This document shows, one piece after another, positions 19,523 through 28,426 of a stretch of 64,000 bases of DNA. How positions within the stretch are numbered: the stretch's first letter is position 1; each line of letters starts with the position of its first letter. This DNA comes from Burkholderia diffusa (GTDB lineage Bacteria; Pseudomonadota; Gammaproteobacteria; Burkholderiales; Burkholderiaceae), in the NCBI RefSeq assembly GCF_001718315.1, contig NZ_CP013363.1, positions 930,001-994,000 of the forward strand, written 5' to 3'. The position numbers and the translations under genes were made by a program. The notes under the pieces were generated by a model. It saw nothing but the letters and a program-made list of their open reading frames with translations, was not told the origin of the DNA and made no database searches.

Positions 19523-21379
19523 TTGAAGCCGATAACGTTCGGCAGCTGCGTGGGATGGCTGCACGAAGGACAGACGACGCAAGGCGTGATTCTGTGCGAA
19601 TCACTGGGTCACGAGGCTTCGTGGACGCACAAGCTCATGCGGGCGATCGCTGAGCGGCTGGCCCGCGAGGGTGTCACGGTATTGCGATTCAGCTATCCGT
19701 GCACCGGCGACTCGGCGGGCGACGACCGCGACGTCGGTCGGCATGCCGCGAGCATTGCCAGCATTCACGATGCGATCGACCTGTTGCGCGATCAGGCCGG
19801 CGTGACCGCGCTGACGCTCGTCGGGATCCGCGCGGGCGCGCTGTTCGCGATGCTGGCCGCCGCCGGCATCGGCCCGCGCCCGGCGCCGCGCGTGGACGCG
19901 CTGGTTGCGCTGGCGCCGGTCGTGCGCGGCCGCGCCTACCTGCGCGAGCTGTCGTTCGTGCATCGCCAGTGGCTCGATACCACGTCGCCCGCAATCCGCA
20001 TTGCGCATCGCGACGAACCGTGCATGAACGTGCTCGGGCACCGCTTCCCTGTCGATTTCGTCGAAGCGCTGAAGGCGGTCGATCTGTGCGGCGTCGTGCG
20101 TGATGCGCCGACGTTGCCCGGCGCGATGCTGCTGATCCAGCCCGATCAGGGTGACGGGCCGGCATTGCGCGAAGCGCTGCTCGAGCGCGGCGTGGACGTG
20201 GAGAGCGATCCGTTTCTCGAATGGCCGACGACGATGCTGGACGGCACCCGCTCGCGTTTGCCGCTCGCCGCGATCGACACGCTCGCGAACTGGATCACCA
20301 AACGCGCGCGGGGTATGCCGACTGGCGTCGAGGCCTCGTCGCGAGCAGATCCGACGTGGAATGGCGAATCGGCCGTCGCGCTCGACTTGCACGACATGAC
20401 CGAGCAGGTCGTCGCGGTTGGTCCGGACCGGCTGGTCGGCGTGCTGTGCCGTCCCGCCGACGCGCGCCCGGCGAATCCGGCAGGTCCGGCGGTCGTGATC
20501 GCGAACACGTCGACGAATCCGCGCAGCGGCGAGGGGCGCTTCAGCGTGCGCCTCGCGCGCACGCTGGCACGCGCCGGCGTGACGACGCTGAGAATCGACG
20601 TGCATGGCGTCGGCGATAGCGGGTCCGCTGCGCTGGACGACCAGTCGGGTGTCGTGTATTCGGCGCAGTCGAGCGACGACGTGGCCGCTGCCGCGGACTG
20701 GCTGCGCGCGCTCGGTTACCCGGAGGTCGCCGCGGCCGGCATTTGTTCAGGTGCGTATGCGGCGTTGCATGCAGCCGTGAAGACGCCGTCGCTCGGCGGC
20801 GTGATCGCGATCAATCTCGCTCGCTTCGTGTGGCCGGCCGGGCTCTCGCTCGAGGCGGTGCAGAAGCAGCGGAACAACTCGGTGCGCGGCTACTGGCTGT
20901 CGGTGCGCGACTGGCAGAAGTGGAAGCGTCTCGTGCGGGAACGGCGCGACCTGCGGCCGATCGTGCGGGCAGTCGCCGCGAATGCGATCGCGCGGGTCAG
21001 CGTGCCGGCGAAGGAACTTGCCGCGCGCGTCGGCTGGAAGCCGGGCATCGACACGCCACGCGGCGTAATGCGCGAGCTCGCGCAGCGCGATGTATGGACG
21101 ACGCTGGTTTACGGCGCGCTCGATCCCGGCATCGACGATGTCCGGCGTCACTTCGGCGCAATCGAATGCGCGTTCCGGCGCTCGCGTCACGTGCGTCTGC
21201 ATCTCGAGCCGCAGGTCGACCATGCGGTGTACGGCGCGGTGGGCACGGACATCGTGATCGATCTGTGCATGCAGGCGCTGGGCCGCGACTCGGCCCGGCC
21301 GGCCGCGCGCGTCGCCGATCCGGCCGCACCCGAAGCGACGTCGCGATCGTATGCGAGCGTGTCGGTCGGGCGGTCGTGA
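19523..21379 (+). CDS. Tandem alpha/beta-hydrolase-fold protein of the exopolysaccharide cluster
   Basis: Protein of 618 residues from TTG 19523, chosen because GAGGAG lies six bases before it; the ATG at 19445 has no usable ribosome-binding site. Two alpha/beta-hydrolase-like domains follow each other (about 1-260 and 290-600), resembling the hydrolases found near exosortase/EPS loci. The nucleophile elbow is unusual in both. The first reads G101-I-R-A-G105, with Arg where Ser is expected, so it is probably inactive. The second reads G406-I-C-S-G410, with Cys408 at the nucleophile position. No signal peptide is seen. It is transcribed from the duplicated divergent promoter shared with wzx. 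A role in acyl or ester chemistry on the polymer precursor is a guess. Confidence 0.8.
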   Translation: MKPITFGSCVGWLHEGQTTQGVILCESLGHEASWTHKLMRAIAERLAREGVTVLRFSYPCTGDSAGDDRDVGRHAASIASIHDAIDLLRDQAGVTALTLVGIRAGALFAMLAAAGIGPRPAPRVDALVALAPVVRGRAYLRELSFVHRQWLDTTSPAIRIAHRDEPCMNVLGHRFPVDFVEALKAVDLCGVVRDAPTLPGAMLLIQPDQGDGPALREALLERGVDVESDPFLEWPTTMLDGTRSRLPLAAIDTLANWITKRARGMPTGVEASSRADPTWNGESAVALDLHDMTEQVVAVGPDRLVGVLCRPADARPANPAGPAVVIANTSTNPRSGEGRFSVRLARTLARAGVTTLRIDVHGVGDSGSAALDDQSGVVYSAQSSDDVAAAADWLRALGYPEVAAAGICSGAYAALHAAVKTPSLGGVIAINLARFVWPAGLSLEAVQKQRNNSVRGYWLSVRDWQKWKRLVRERRDLRPIVRAVAANAIARVSVPAKELAARVGWKPGIDTPRGVMRELAQRDVWTTLVYGALDPGIDDVRRHFGAIECAFRRSRHVRLHLEPQVDHAVYGAVGTDIVIDLCMQALGRDSARPAARVADPAAPEATSRSYASVSVGRS

Positions 21380-21523
21380 TGCGCGGCGCGTCGGGGTGCG
21401 GTCCCCGTTACACATGAAGATCGGCGTTGGGTGGGATTGCTCACAGACGCACCGTTCGCCGTGGTGTCCAATCCCGTATCGACGCGTCGCCGGTCACGTC
21501 CCGGCATGGCCGGACGGGATACG

Positions 21524-21943
21524 TCAGTCCGGCTCGCCCGGTTGCTCATACGGCGACTTCGCGTAGGGCGACGTGTACAACGTGTCGCCGCGCCATGCGT
21601 CGTCGGCGGGTGCGTCGGCAAGTTGCGGCCGATGCGGCCGCCCCGGCACCAGCGACCGGCGCAGCGTGCGACGGGCGCGCGTGTCGGGTTGGCCGGCGGC
21701 ACCGGCGGCGGGACGGGCGAGGGCGGGCACCGCAATCGCGGAGGCGGCTGCAGCGCGATCGGCAGCATCGCTGGTCGCGGCGGCTTGCGCCGGACGTTGC
21801 AGCGATGTCGACGGCAGCACCGCCGCCGATGCGAACGCCGGCGCGTCGGCGGGGACTGCGGGTAATGTCTGCGCATTGACGCCACAGGCAATGCCGGCCA
21901 GGGCGACGCAGACGAGTGACGAAAGTGACGAAGGGCAGTTCAT
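21524..21943 (-). CDS. Small exported Ala/Pro-rich protein, unknown function
   Basis: Frame of 139 residues on the minus strand between the hydrolase and wza genes. It begins MNCPSSLSSLVCVALAGIACG and has a good signal peptide with a probable VNA-Q cleavage. The mature part is Ala/Pro-rich and low complexity, then basic, and ends with DDAWRGDTLYTSPYAKSPYE. Codon third positions are strongly G/C, as in real genes here, and the frame is not explained as the shadow of a + strand gene. The start would be ATG 21943; no clear ribosome-binding site is visible, which lowers confidence. If real, it is divergent from wza with 127 bp between them. I do not recognise a family. Confidence 0.55.
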   Translation of the reverse strand: MNCPSSLSSLVCVALAGIACGVNAQTLPAVPADAPAFASAAVLPSTSLQRPAQAAATSDAADRAAAASAIAVPALARPAAGAAGQPDTRARRTLRRSLVPGRPHRPQLADAPADDAWRGDTLYTSPYAKSPYEQPGEPD

Positions 21944-22070
21944 GACGAATCGTACGGAATGACGTGCGGTGTAGAGGGAGGTGCGGCACCGCGATGCGAG
22001 CCGCGCCGGCAAGCGTAATGCCGGAATTCGCCGCGTTCGGCGGGTTACCACACAGTATTGGAAGGGCACG

Positions 22071-23297
22071 ATGTCAATCACCACGCAACCGGAATCGACA
22101 CTCGGAGCGCCGCGGCCACGCGTGGCCGGCAGCCGTCGCGCACCGTGGCTGTCGCGCATGGCGATCGTGGCGGCCGCGTATGCGCTGAGTGCGTGTGCGC
22201 TGTCGCCGGGCATGACGTACCGGGCGCCTGCCGACCATGACGCGAATGCGCGCGTGAGCGCCGATGCGTCGGGCTCGGGCGGCCTCGACGGCGTGCAGAA
22301 CGTGTCGCGCGAGGAGCTGATCGAAATCACGCCGGCATTCGTCGCGCAGCAGCATGCGGGGCAGCACGCCGACGTCGATGCGGAAATCCGTCAGCTGTTC
22401 GGCAAGCCGAAGCCATACGCGATCGGCCCCGGCGACGTGCTCGGCATCGTCGTGTGGGACCACCCCGAGTTGAACCTGCCGACGACGCAGACAATGGGGA
22501 GCGGCGACGGCGTCGGCGCCAGTTCGGTTTCGACCGGCTACACGGTCGACGCCGATGGCAACGTGCAGTTCGCGTATGCGGGCCTCGTGCACGTTGCGGG
22601 GTTGACCGAGGCGCAGGCGCGCGCGCTGCTGACCAAGCGGCTCGGCGAATACGTGCGCAAGCCGCAGATCGCACTGCGCGTGCAGACGTATCGCAGCAAG
22701 CGTGTCTATCTCGATGGGGAGGTGCGCACGCCGGGTCTGCAGATCGTCAACGACATGCCGATGACGCTGCCCGAGGCGATCGACCGCGCGGGCGGCTTCA
22801 CCGCGACGGCCGACCGCTCGCAGGTTTCCGTCACGCGCGGCGACAAGACGGTGAACGTGAGCCTGCCCGCGTTGATCGCCGCGGGCGTCAACCCGTCGAA
22901 CATCCTGCTGCGCGACGGCGATCTGATACGCGTACGCGCGGCGAGCGACGCGAAGGTGTTCGTCCTCGGCGAAGTGTCGCGGCCCGCGACGCTGACGCTG
23001 ACCGACGGCCGAATGAGCCTCGGCGAAGCGCTCGGCGACACGGGCGGCGCGAGCCAGTACACGTCGGATGCGCGCCAGGTGTTCGTCGTGCGTCGCGGCC
23101 CGGACAACCGTCCACGGGTGTATCACCTCGACGGCAGTTCGCCCGCGTCGTTCGCGCTGGCCGACCAGTTTCCGCTCGAGCGTCGCGACGTCGTGTTCGT
23201 CGATGCGTCGTCGCTGGTGCGCTGGAGCCGCGTCGTCAACCTGCTGATTCCGTCGTCCGCGCAGGGAGCGCTGACGGCCAAGGCGATTTCGCCGTGA
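22071..23297 (+). CDS. wza: Outer-membrane polysaccharide export lipoprotein (Wza/BceE type)
   Basis: Octameric outer-membrane channel for polysaccharide export, 408 residues from ATG 22071 with GGAAGG before it. The N-terminal region is an unusually long (about 45 residues) lipoprotein signal with lipobox LSAC. The Poly_export (PES) domain follows: PKPYAIGPGDVLGIVVWDHPEL, then VDADGNVQFAYAGLVHVAGLT. Two SLBB repeats come next (RVYLDGEVRTPG and KVFVLGEVSRPATL). The C-terminus (about 375-400) has the amphipathic helix expected to span the outer membrane. It is 58 bp upstream of the tyrosine autokinase gene and clearly in its operon, as in other Wzy-dependent loci. Confidence 0.92.
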   Translation: MSITTQPESTLGAPRPRVAGSRRAPWLSRMAIVAAAYALSACALSPGMTYRAPADHDANARVSADASGSGGLDGVQNVSREELIEITPAFVAQQHAGQHADVDAEIRQLFGKPKPYAIGPGDVLGIVVWDHPELNLPTTQTMGSGDGVGASSVSTGYTVDADGNVQFAYAGLVHVAGLTEAQARALLTKRLGEYVRKPQIALRVQTYRSKRVYLDGEVRTPGLQIVNDMPMTLPEAIDRAGGFTATADRSQVSVTRGDKTVNVSLPALIAAGVNPSNILLRDGDLIRVRAASDAKVFVLGEVSRPATLTLTDGRMSLGEALGDTGGASQYTSDARQVFVVRRGPDNRPRVYHLDGSSPASFALADQFPLERRDVVFVDASSLVRWSRVVNLLIPSSAQGALTAKAISP

Positions 23298-23355
23298 CCC
23301 TCGTAACCCATTTCGTCATCGCGACCGCGCGTCGCGCCTACGGGACTGCTGCCGT

Positions 23356-25629
23356 ATGACTTCTTCGACCCTGCCCGACCCGCATAGCGGGCTCGCCTTG
23401 CGTCCGTCCTTTCCGGTGCGCCGCTATTGGGGCATGCTGTACGGCGGCCGGCGCCTGATCCTTTGCACGACGCTCGCGGGCGCGCTCATCGGCGCGGTGT
23501 ATGCGCTGTGTGCAGCCCCGGTCTACCGAACCGACATCCTGTTCCAGGTCGAGCAAAGCCCGACAGACTCGAAGTCGACGTCGCCGACCGGCGATCCGTC
23601 GTCGGTCTTCGACCTGAAGACGGACGCATCGACCGAGATCGAAGTGCTGAAATCCCGCGCTGTGCTCGATCGCGCGATCGACAGCACCAATCTGGCCGTC
23701 GATGCACGACCGCACTACCTGCCGCTGATTGGCTGGCGGTTCGTGAACGCGGCCGACGGGGTGTCGTCGCCGCTGCCGGGCGGCTACGTGTACGGCACGG
23801 AGCGCATCGACGTGCCGACCTTCGACGTGCCCAAGCGCCTGCTCGGCAAGCGGTTCGCGCTCACTGTCGGCGACGACGGCGCCTACACGCTGCAACGTAT
23901 CGGCTGGTTCGGCCGAACTGGCCCGGCATGGCAGGGGCGCATCGGGCAGCCGCTGCATGTCGAGACGCCGCAGGGCCCGCTCGACATTTTCGTGCGCGCG
24001 GTGGCCGGCAAGCCCGGCGCACGCTTCGACCTGACGCGCTACAGCGACGAGGAGGCGACGGCCTGGCTGCAGAAGAACGCGCTGATCTCGGAGCGTGGCA
24101 AGCAATCGAACATGATCGGCGTGACGCTCGACGGCACCGATCCCATGCACGACAGCCGTGTGCTGAATGCGATCGGCGACGCGTACCTGGCACAGAACAC
24201 ACAGCGCAAGTCCGAGGCGGCCGACAAGCTGATCCGCTTCATGGACGCCCAGTTGCCGCAGCTCAAGGCGCAGCTCGAAAAGGCGGAAGGCCGGTTCAAC
24301 GCATTCCGGGCTTCGCACGGGACGGTCAATACGAGCGACGAGGCACTGGCGTTGCGTCAGCAGTCGGTCGACATCGAGACGCGCGTGCAGACGTTGCAGC
24401 AGCGGCGCGAAGAATTGCTGACGCGCTTCATGCCGAAGCATCCGGCCGTGGTGGCCGTCGATGCCCAGCTCTCCGACGCGCAGCGTTCGCTCGATATGAC
24501 GCGCAAGCAGATTCAGCAGCTGCCTGCCGTCGAACAGGGCGTGCTGCAACTGCAGCGCGATGTGGCAGTCGATACTGCGTTGTACACGAACCTGCTCAAT
24601 ACGCGACAGCAGATGATGCTCGCGAGGGCCAGCAAGACCGGCACCGTGCGGATCGTCGATACGGCGAAGGTCGCCGAGCAGCCGATCGGCCCGCATCGAG
24701 GGGTTGCCGTGGTCGCTCTGTTGATGGTGGGCCTGCTGGCAGGTGCGGCAATCGTGATCGTCCGGCAGCGCGTCGTCGGGACGATCGGCGATGCCGAGGA
24801 AATCGAATGGACGACGGGGCTGCCCGTGTTCGCGACCGTGCCGCACAGCCCGGTCGCGGCGCAAGCGGAGTTGCGCCCGAAGGCTGGCCGGCGCGGCGCG
24901 CGCGCGCCGGTTGCGCCGGTCGTCGTGCAGGACGCGGCGCTCGAGAGCCTGCGCAATTTCCGTGCGGCGCTGCAACTGTCGATGCCGGACGCGTCGAATC
25001 CCGTCGTACTGATTTCCGGGCCGACGACGGGTGTCGGCAAGTCGTTCGTCGCCGCGAATATCGCGTCGCTCGTCGGCGCGGCGAAGCGACGAGTCCTGCT
25101 GGTCGATGCCGACCTGCGCAAGGGATCGTTGCACGAGCGATTCCGCTATAGCCGCGCGCCGGGCCTGTCGGACGTGGTGGCTGGCACCCACCGGCTCGAC
25201 GAGGCGATCAAGCGCGGCGTCGTGCCGGGTCTCGATTTCATCGCGATGGGCAGCATCGTGCCCGATCCGGGCGAACTGCTGCTGCAGCCCGCGCTTGCCG
25301 AACTGATCGAGCAGGCCGCATCGCGCTACGACATGGTCGTGATCGACGGCCCGCCGTTGCTGCCGGTTGCCGATGCGCTGGTGCTCGGCCGCCTCGCGGG
25401 AACCGTGTTCCTCGTCGCGCGCAGCGGCGTCACGACGCTCGCCGAACTCGATGAAAGCGCGCGACGGCTCGAACACGCGCATATCGACGTTCGCGGTGTG
25501 GTGCTGAACGATTACAAAGGCGCGCCGGGACGGTACGACTACGGCTATACGGATACGAACACGCACCAGGCCGCGTCGGGATATGCAGGGGTGATCGCGC
25601 CGCGGCAACGGGTGGAACGGGCGTCATGA
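23356..25629 (+). CDS. wzc: Polysaccharide co-polymerase / tyrosine autokinase (Wzc/BceF type)
   Basis: Inner-membrane BY-kinase of 757 residues that works with Wza in chain-length control and export. An N-terminal Wzz domain is flanked by two transmembrane helices (about 35-55 and 450-470) with a long coiled-coil periplasmic part (AQLPQLKAQLEKAEGRF). A cytoplasmic kinase domain follows: Walker A GPTTGVGKS, Walker A' LLVDADLRKG and Walker B MVVIDGPPLL. The C-terminal tail holds a cluster of tyrosines (YKGAPGRYDYGYTD...GYAG), the autophosphorylation sites. Its TGA overlaps the ATG of the polymerase gene. No separate phosphatase (Wzb) gene lies in this window. Confidence 0.94.
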   Translation: MTSSTLPDPHSGLALRPSFPVRRYWGMLYGGRRLILCTTLAGALIGAVYALCAAPVYRTDILFQVEQSPTDSKSTSPTGDPSSVFDLKTDASTEIEVLKSRAVLDRAIDSTNLAVDARPHYLPLIGWRFVNAADGVSSPLPGGYVYGTERIDVPTFDVPKRLLGKRFALTVGDDGAYTLQRIGWFGRTGPAWQGRIGQPLHVETPQGPLDIFVRAVAGKPGARFDLTRYSDEEATAWLQKNALISERGKQSNMIGVTLDGTDPMHDSRVLNAIGDAYLAQNTQRKSEAADKLIRFMDAQLPQLKAQLEKAEGRFNAFRASHGTVNTSDEALALRQQSVDIETRVQTLQQRREELLTRFMPKHPAVVAVDAQLSDAQRSLDMTRKQIQQLPAVEQGVLQLQRDVAVDTALYTNLLNTRQQMMLARASKTGTVRIVDTAKVAEQPIGPHRGVAVVALLMVGLLAGAAIVIVRQRVVGTIGDAEEIEWTTGLPVFATVPHSPVAAQAELRPKAGRRGARAPVAPVVVQDAALESLRNFRAALQLSMPDASNPVVLISGPTTGVGKSFVAANIASLVGAAKRRVLLVDADLRKGSLHERFRYSRAPGLSDVVAGTHRLDEAIKRGVVPGLDFIAMGSIVPDPGELLLQPALAELIEQAASRYDMVVIDGPPLLPVADALVLGRLAGTVFLVARSGVTTLAELDESARRLEHAHIDVRGVVLNDYKGAPGRYDYGYTDTNTHQAASGYAGVIAPRQRVERAS

Positions 25630-27029
25630 ACCGGCGAGCGCGCGGTGCGCGGGGCGGGTCGCGACAGCGTCCGGCGACGATGCGCAGGATGGCGCGCGCG
25701 CGCGGCGCCGAAGGCGCTTATACGGGCTATTGGTGGGAAGACCCGGCGCGCCTCGTGCTGATGTTCATCCTGCCGTTGTACGGATTGCTGTCGCTCAGCC
25801 TGCTGGGTGACCAGAAGTCGATCGCGCGGATCTACTTCGACGGCTACTACGCGTTCGTCGGCGCGCTGTTCCTGATGGTGGTGGTGGCCGCGTCATGGCT
25901 CGCGACGACCGAAGTGCGAACGCGAAGAGGTCCGCCGCCTGCCGCGGTCGAACTGTCGCCTCGCGTGCTCGATTTCGTGTTCGCGCTTGCGCTGTTCGGC
26001 TATGCGTTGCTGCTGAGCGGCATCGCTACGCATCCTGCACTGCTGGTCGCATTCTTCCGGGGTGAAGCGAATGCATACGACATGCTGGATCTGAAAGGGC
26101 GTATCACGGGCCTCAGCACATTCACGCAGGCGACGGCGCCATATGTCGTGCTGTATTTCCATGTGTTCAGGACCCCGGTAAAAGGACTGAATCGCTACAA
26201 GATCTACTTCGCCGTGCTCGCGGTGCTGACGCTGGTGCGCAGCTTCATCTTCGCCGAGCGTCTCGCGCTGATCGAAATGGTGATGCCGCTTGCGCTCATG
26301 GTCGTGCGATTCAGGCTCGGCGGCAGATATTCGCGGTTGTTTACGTTTGGTCCGTATGCGGCGATCCCGCTGCTGTTCGGGCTGTTTATCGCGAACGAGT
26401 ACAACCGGTCGTGGGAAGCCTATTACGTCAACATCTACGACAACCTGTTCGATTTCGCACTCGAACGTCTCGGCCTGTACTACTCGACATCGTTGAACAA
26501 CGGCGCGGGAATACTGAGTGTGCTGGGGTGGGATCAGGGGCACCCGATGTTCACGTTCGACTGGCTGCTGCGATTCCCGGCCATCGGCGCGACGTTGCAG
26601 CCGTGGCTCGACTCCGGGGACAGCATCAACCTGTTCCTGAACGGCTACGCCGATCCGGAGTTCAATAATCCATCGGGGATTTTCGTTCACTTCTACGAGT
26701 GGGGCTGGTTCGGCTTGGTCGACGCACTCGTGCTTGGTTGGGTGGTTGGTCGCAGTTACGCGGGATGGCGAAGCGGGAACGGGTTCTGGTGTTGCGTCCA
26801 CGCGGTGCTGTTCGTGTCGGTCATGGAAATCATGCGGACCCCAAATCTGTTCAGTGGACGGAATTTCGTGCCGGTCGTACTGCTGATCGTCGTATTCCGC
26901 TGGTTCGCCAAGGCTCGGGCACGCGCTGCGCCCGATGCCATGGGCTGCCGGCTCGATGGAAATGAACACAGGCGTGCCGTCACGCTTCAGAATCGCGCCG
27001 CGGACATCGATTCAGTGTTCTCGCGATAA
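25626..27029 (+). CDS. Probable Wzy-type polysaccharide polymerase
   Basis: Inner-membrane protein of 467 residues with about 10-12 hydrophobic segments and basic, Arg-rich first 30 residues that do not look like a signal. Family sequence conservation is low, as usual for Wzy. The call rests on topology, a large loop in the C-terminal half (NNGAGILSVLGWDQGHPMFTFDW...GYADPEFNNPSGIF) and position right after wzc with a 4-base ATGA overlap. It would link repeat units delivered by the flippase. The overlap indicates translational coupling to wzc. An alternative is an EpsG-like membrane protein of the same role. Confidence 0.75.
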   Translation: MNRRARGARGGSRQRPATMRRMARARGAEGAYTGYWWEDPARLVLMFILPLYGLLSLSLLGDQKSIARIYFDGYYAFVGALFLMVVVAASWLATTEVRTRRGPPPAAVELSPRVLDFVFALALFGYALLLSGIATHPALLVAFFRGEANAYDMLDLKGRITGLSTFTQATAPYVVLYFHVFRTPVKGLNRYKIYFAVLAVLTLVRSFIFAERLALIEMVMPLALMVVRFRLGGRYSRLFTFGPYAAIPLLFGLFIANEYNRSWEAYYVNIYDNLFDFALERLGLYYSTSLNNGAGILSVLGWDQGHPMFTFDWLLRFPAIGATLQPWLDSGDSINLFLNGYADPEFNNPSGIFVHFYEWGWFGLVDALVLGWVVGRSYAGWRSGNGFWCCVHAVLFVSVMEIMRTPNLFSGRNFVPVVLLIVVFRWFAKARARAAPDAMGCRLDGNEHRRAVTLQNRAADIDSVFSR

Positions 27030-27116
27030 CAACAAGGGTCGGGCGGTGCGGGGCATGCGACCGCTTTGTAGATTGCCGGGTCCCAGAACCAATATTTCCC
27101 GGAGCCACTCCATTTC

Positions 27117-28286
27117 ATGGCTATTCACAAGCAGAAGTTTGAAATTCTGGACGGATTGCGCGGCATTGCGGCAATCAGTGTGATGCTCATGCATTTCCTT
27201 CAGGATCTACCGATTCCGATACTGCAGAGCGCGTATCTTTCGGTGGACGTTTTCTTCATGCTGAGCGGATTCATCCTGACGCACTCCTACGGCGAAAGAT
27301 TGCGTCAGGAGTCTTGGTGGGGCGAGTATTTGAAGCGCCGCGTGATACGTCTGTATCCGATGATATGCATCGGGCTCACGATCGGGGTCGTGAGCCTCGT
27401 CGTCATGCGTATCCACTCGTCGGCGGCGTTCTCGCCGGGTAACCTCGCGGCAGCCACCGGCCAGAATTATTTTCTCGTCCCGTATCTCGGTCGTTTCTCG
27501 GTGTCGGGCTTCGTCGGCGGGGCGAATCACGGCTTGCCGGCGGTCGATGACCCAGGGGTGTTTCCTCTGAATCCGCCTGCGTGGTCGCTGTTCTTCGAGT
27601 TGTTCGCGAGTGTCGTCCTGATCGCGGCGATCAGATTGAACGCGCGGAATTTGCTGCGACTGGCGTATGCGTGTCTCGGCGCTTTCGTCGTGTATGGATG
27701 GCTCGTGGGCCTCGACAACGACAAGCTGACCGTCATCCTGAATCAGGGCTGGTCGGCCGACAACTTCATCGGCGGATTCTTCAGGGTTGGCTACGGATTC
27801 CTGCTGGGCGTTGCGATTGGAAAGATGCACGATGCCAGTTTCTCGGGCAGGCCGCGCTGGTTCGTCGCCGGGCTCATCAAGAACGACTATTTGCTGTTTG
27901 GCGCTTTCCTGCTGGTTGTCGCGTTTCCGACGTCGATCAAGGGGATGTACGCGCTGGCAGTGCTGTTGTTCGTCGCGCCTGCGCTGGTTTACCGGGGCGC
28001 CATGCTGGCGCCGAGCGGCAAGATGATTGCACGGATCAGTGAATTCCTGGGCTGGATCTCGTACCCGCTCTATTGCGTTCATTACCCGATCGGCAGGCTG
28101 GTGTTCGCGTATGCACCCCACGGCGACATCCACGTCGTCAGAACGGCGATGCTTGCCGCGGGCATTTCGATCGTCTCCGCTGCCGTCCTCGCGAAATTCG
28201 TCGAGGAGCCGATCAGGTCGCATCTCGGCAAGCGCCTGTTCGGAGATCGACGGGCCGCAGCCGGCAGCACGGTCAACGTCGTGTAA
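27117..28286 (+). CDS. Membrane acyltransferase (Acyltransferase_3 family)
   Basis: Inner-membrane O-acyltransferase of 389 residues, likely to acetylate or succinylate the repeat unit. The N-terminus has the family signature FEILDGLRGIAAISVMLMHF, with the conserved Arg and His, then a second block LSVDVFFMLSGFILTHSYGERL and KRRVIRLYPM. About ten transmembrane helices follow; near the C-terminus WISYPLYCVHYPI matches the last conserved motif. GGAG precedes the start. It is 87 bp downstream of the polymerase gene in the same direction, so probably last in the wza-wzc-wzy operon. Confidence 0.88.
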   Translation: MAIHKQKFEILDGLRGIAAISVMLMHFLQDLPIPILQSAYLSVDVFFMLSGFILTHSYGERLRQESWWGEYLKRRVIRLYPMICIGLTIGVVSLVVMRIHSSAAFSPGNLAAATGQNYFLVPYLGRFSVSGFVGGANHGLPAVDDPGVFPLNPPAWSLFFELFASVVLIAAIRLNARNLLRLAYACLGAFVVYGWLVGLDNDKLTVILNQGWSADNFIGGFFRVGYGFLLGVAIGKMHDASFSGRPRWFVAGLIKNDYLLFGAFLLVVAFPTSIKGMYALAVLLFVAPALVYRGAMLAPSGKMIARISEFLGWISYPLYCVHYPIGRLVFAYAPHGDIHVVRTAMLAAGISIVSAAVLAKFVEEPIRSHLGKRLFGDRRAAAGSTVNVV

Positions 28287-28426
28287 CCGCGCCGACTTGC
28301 CGAGCATGCCGGCCGTCGCCGGCGCGACTGCATGAAACTTCGCGGCTCGACCGGGACGCCGGGCAGTGCATGAGGGCAGCGCGTGTCGATCCGCGCCTTC
28401 TCCGATGACGACACGCCGCGATCGCC

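Noticed and set aside
23338..25608. 756-codon minus-strand frame
   Set aside because: Exact antisense of wzc; the + frame carries the Walker and tyrosine-rich motifs.
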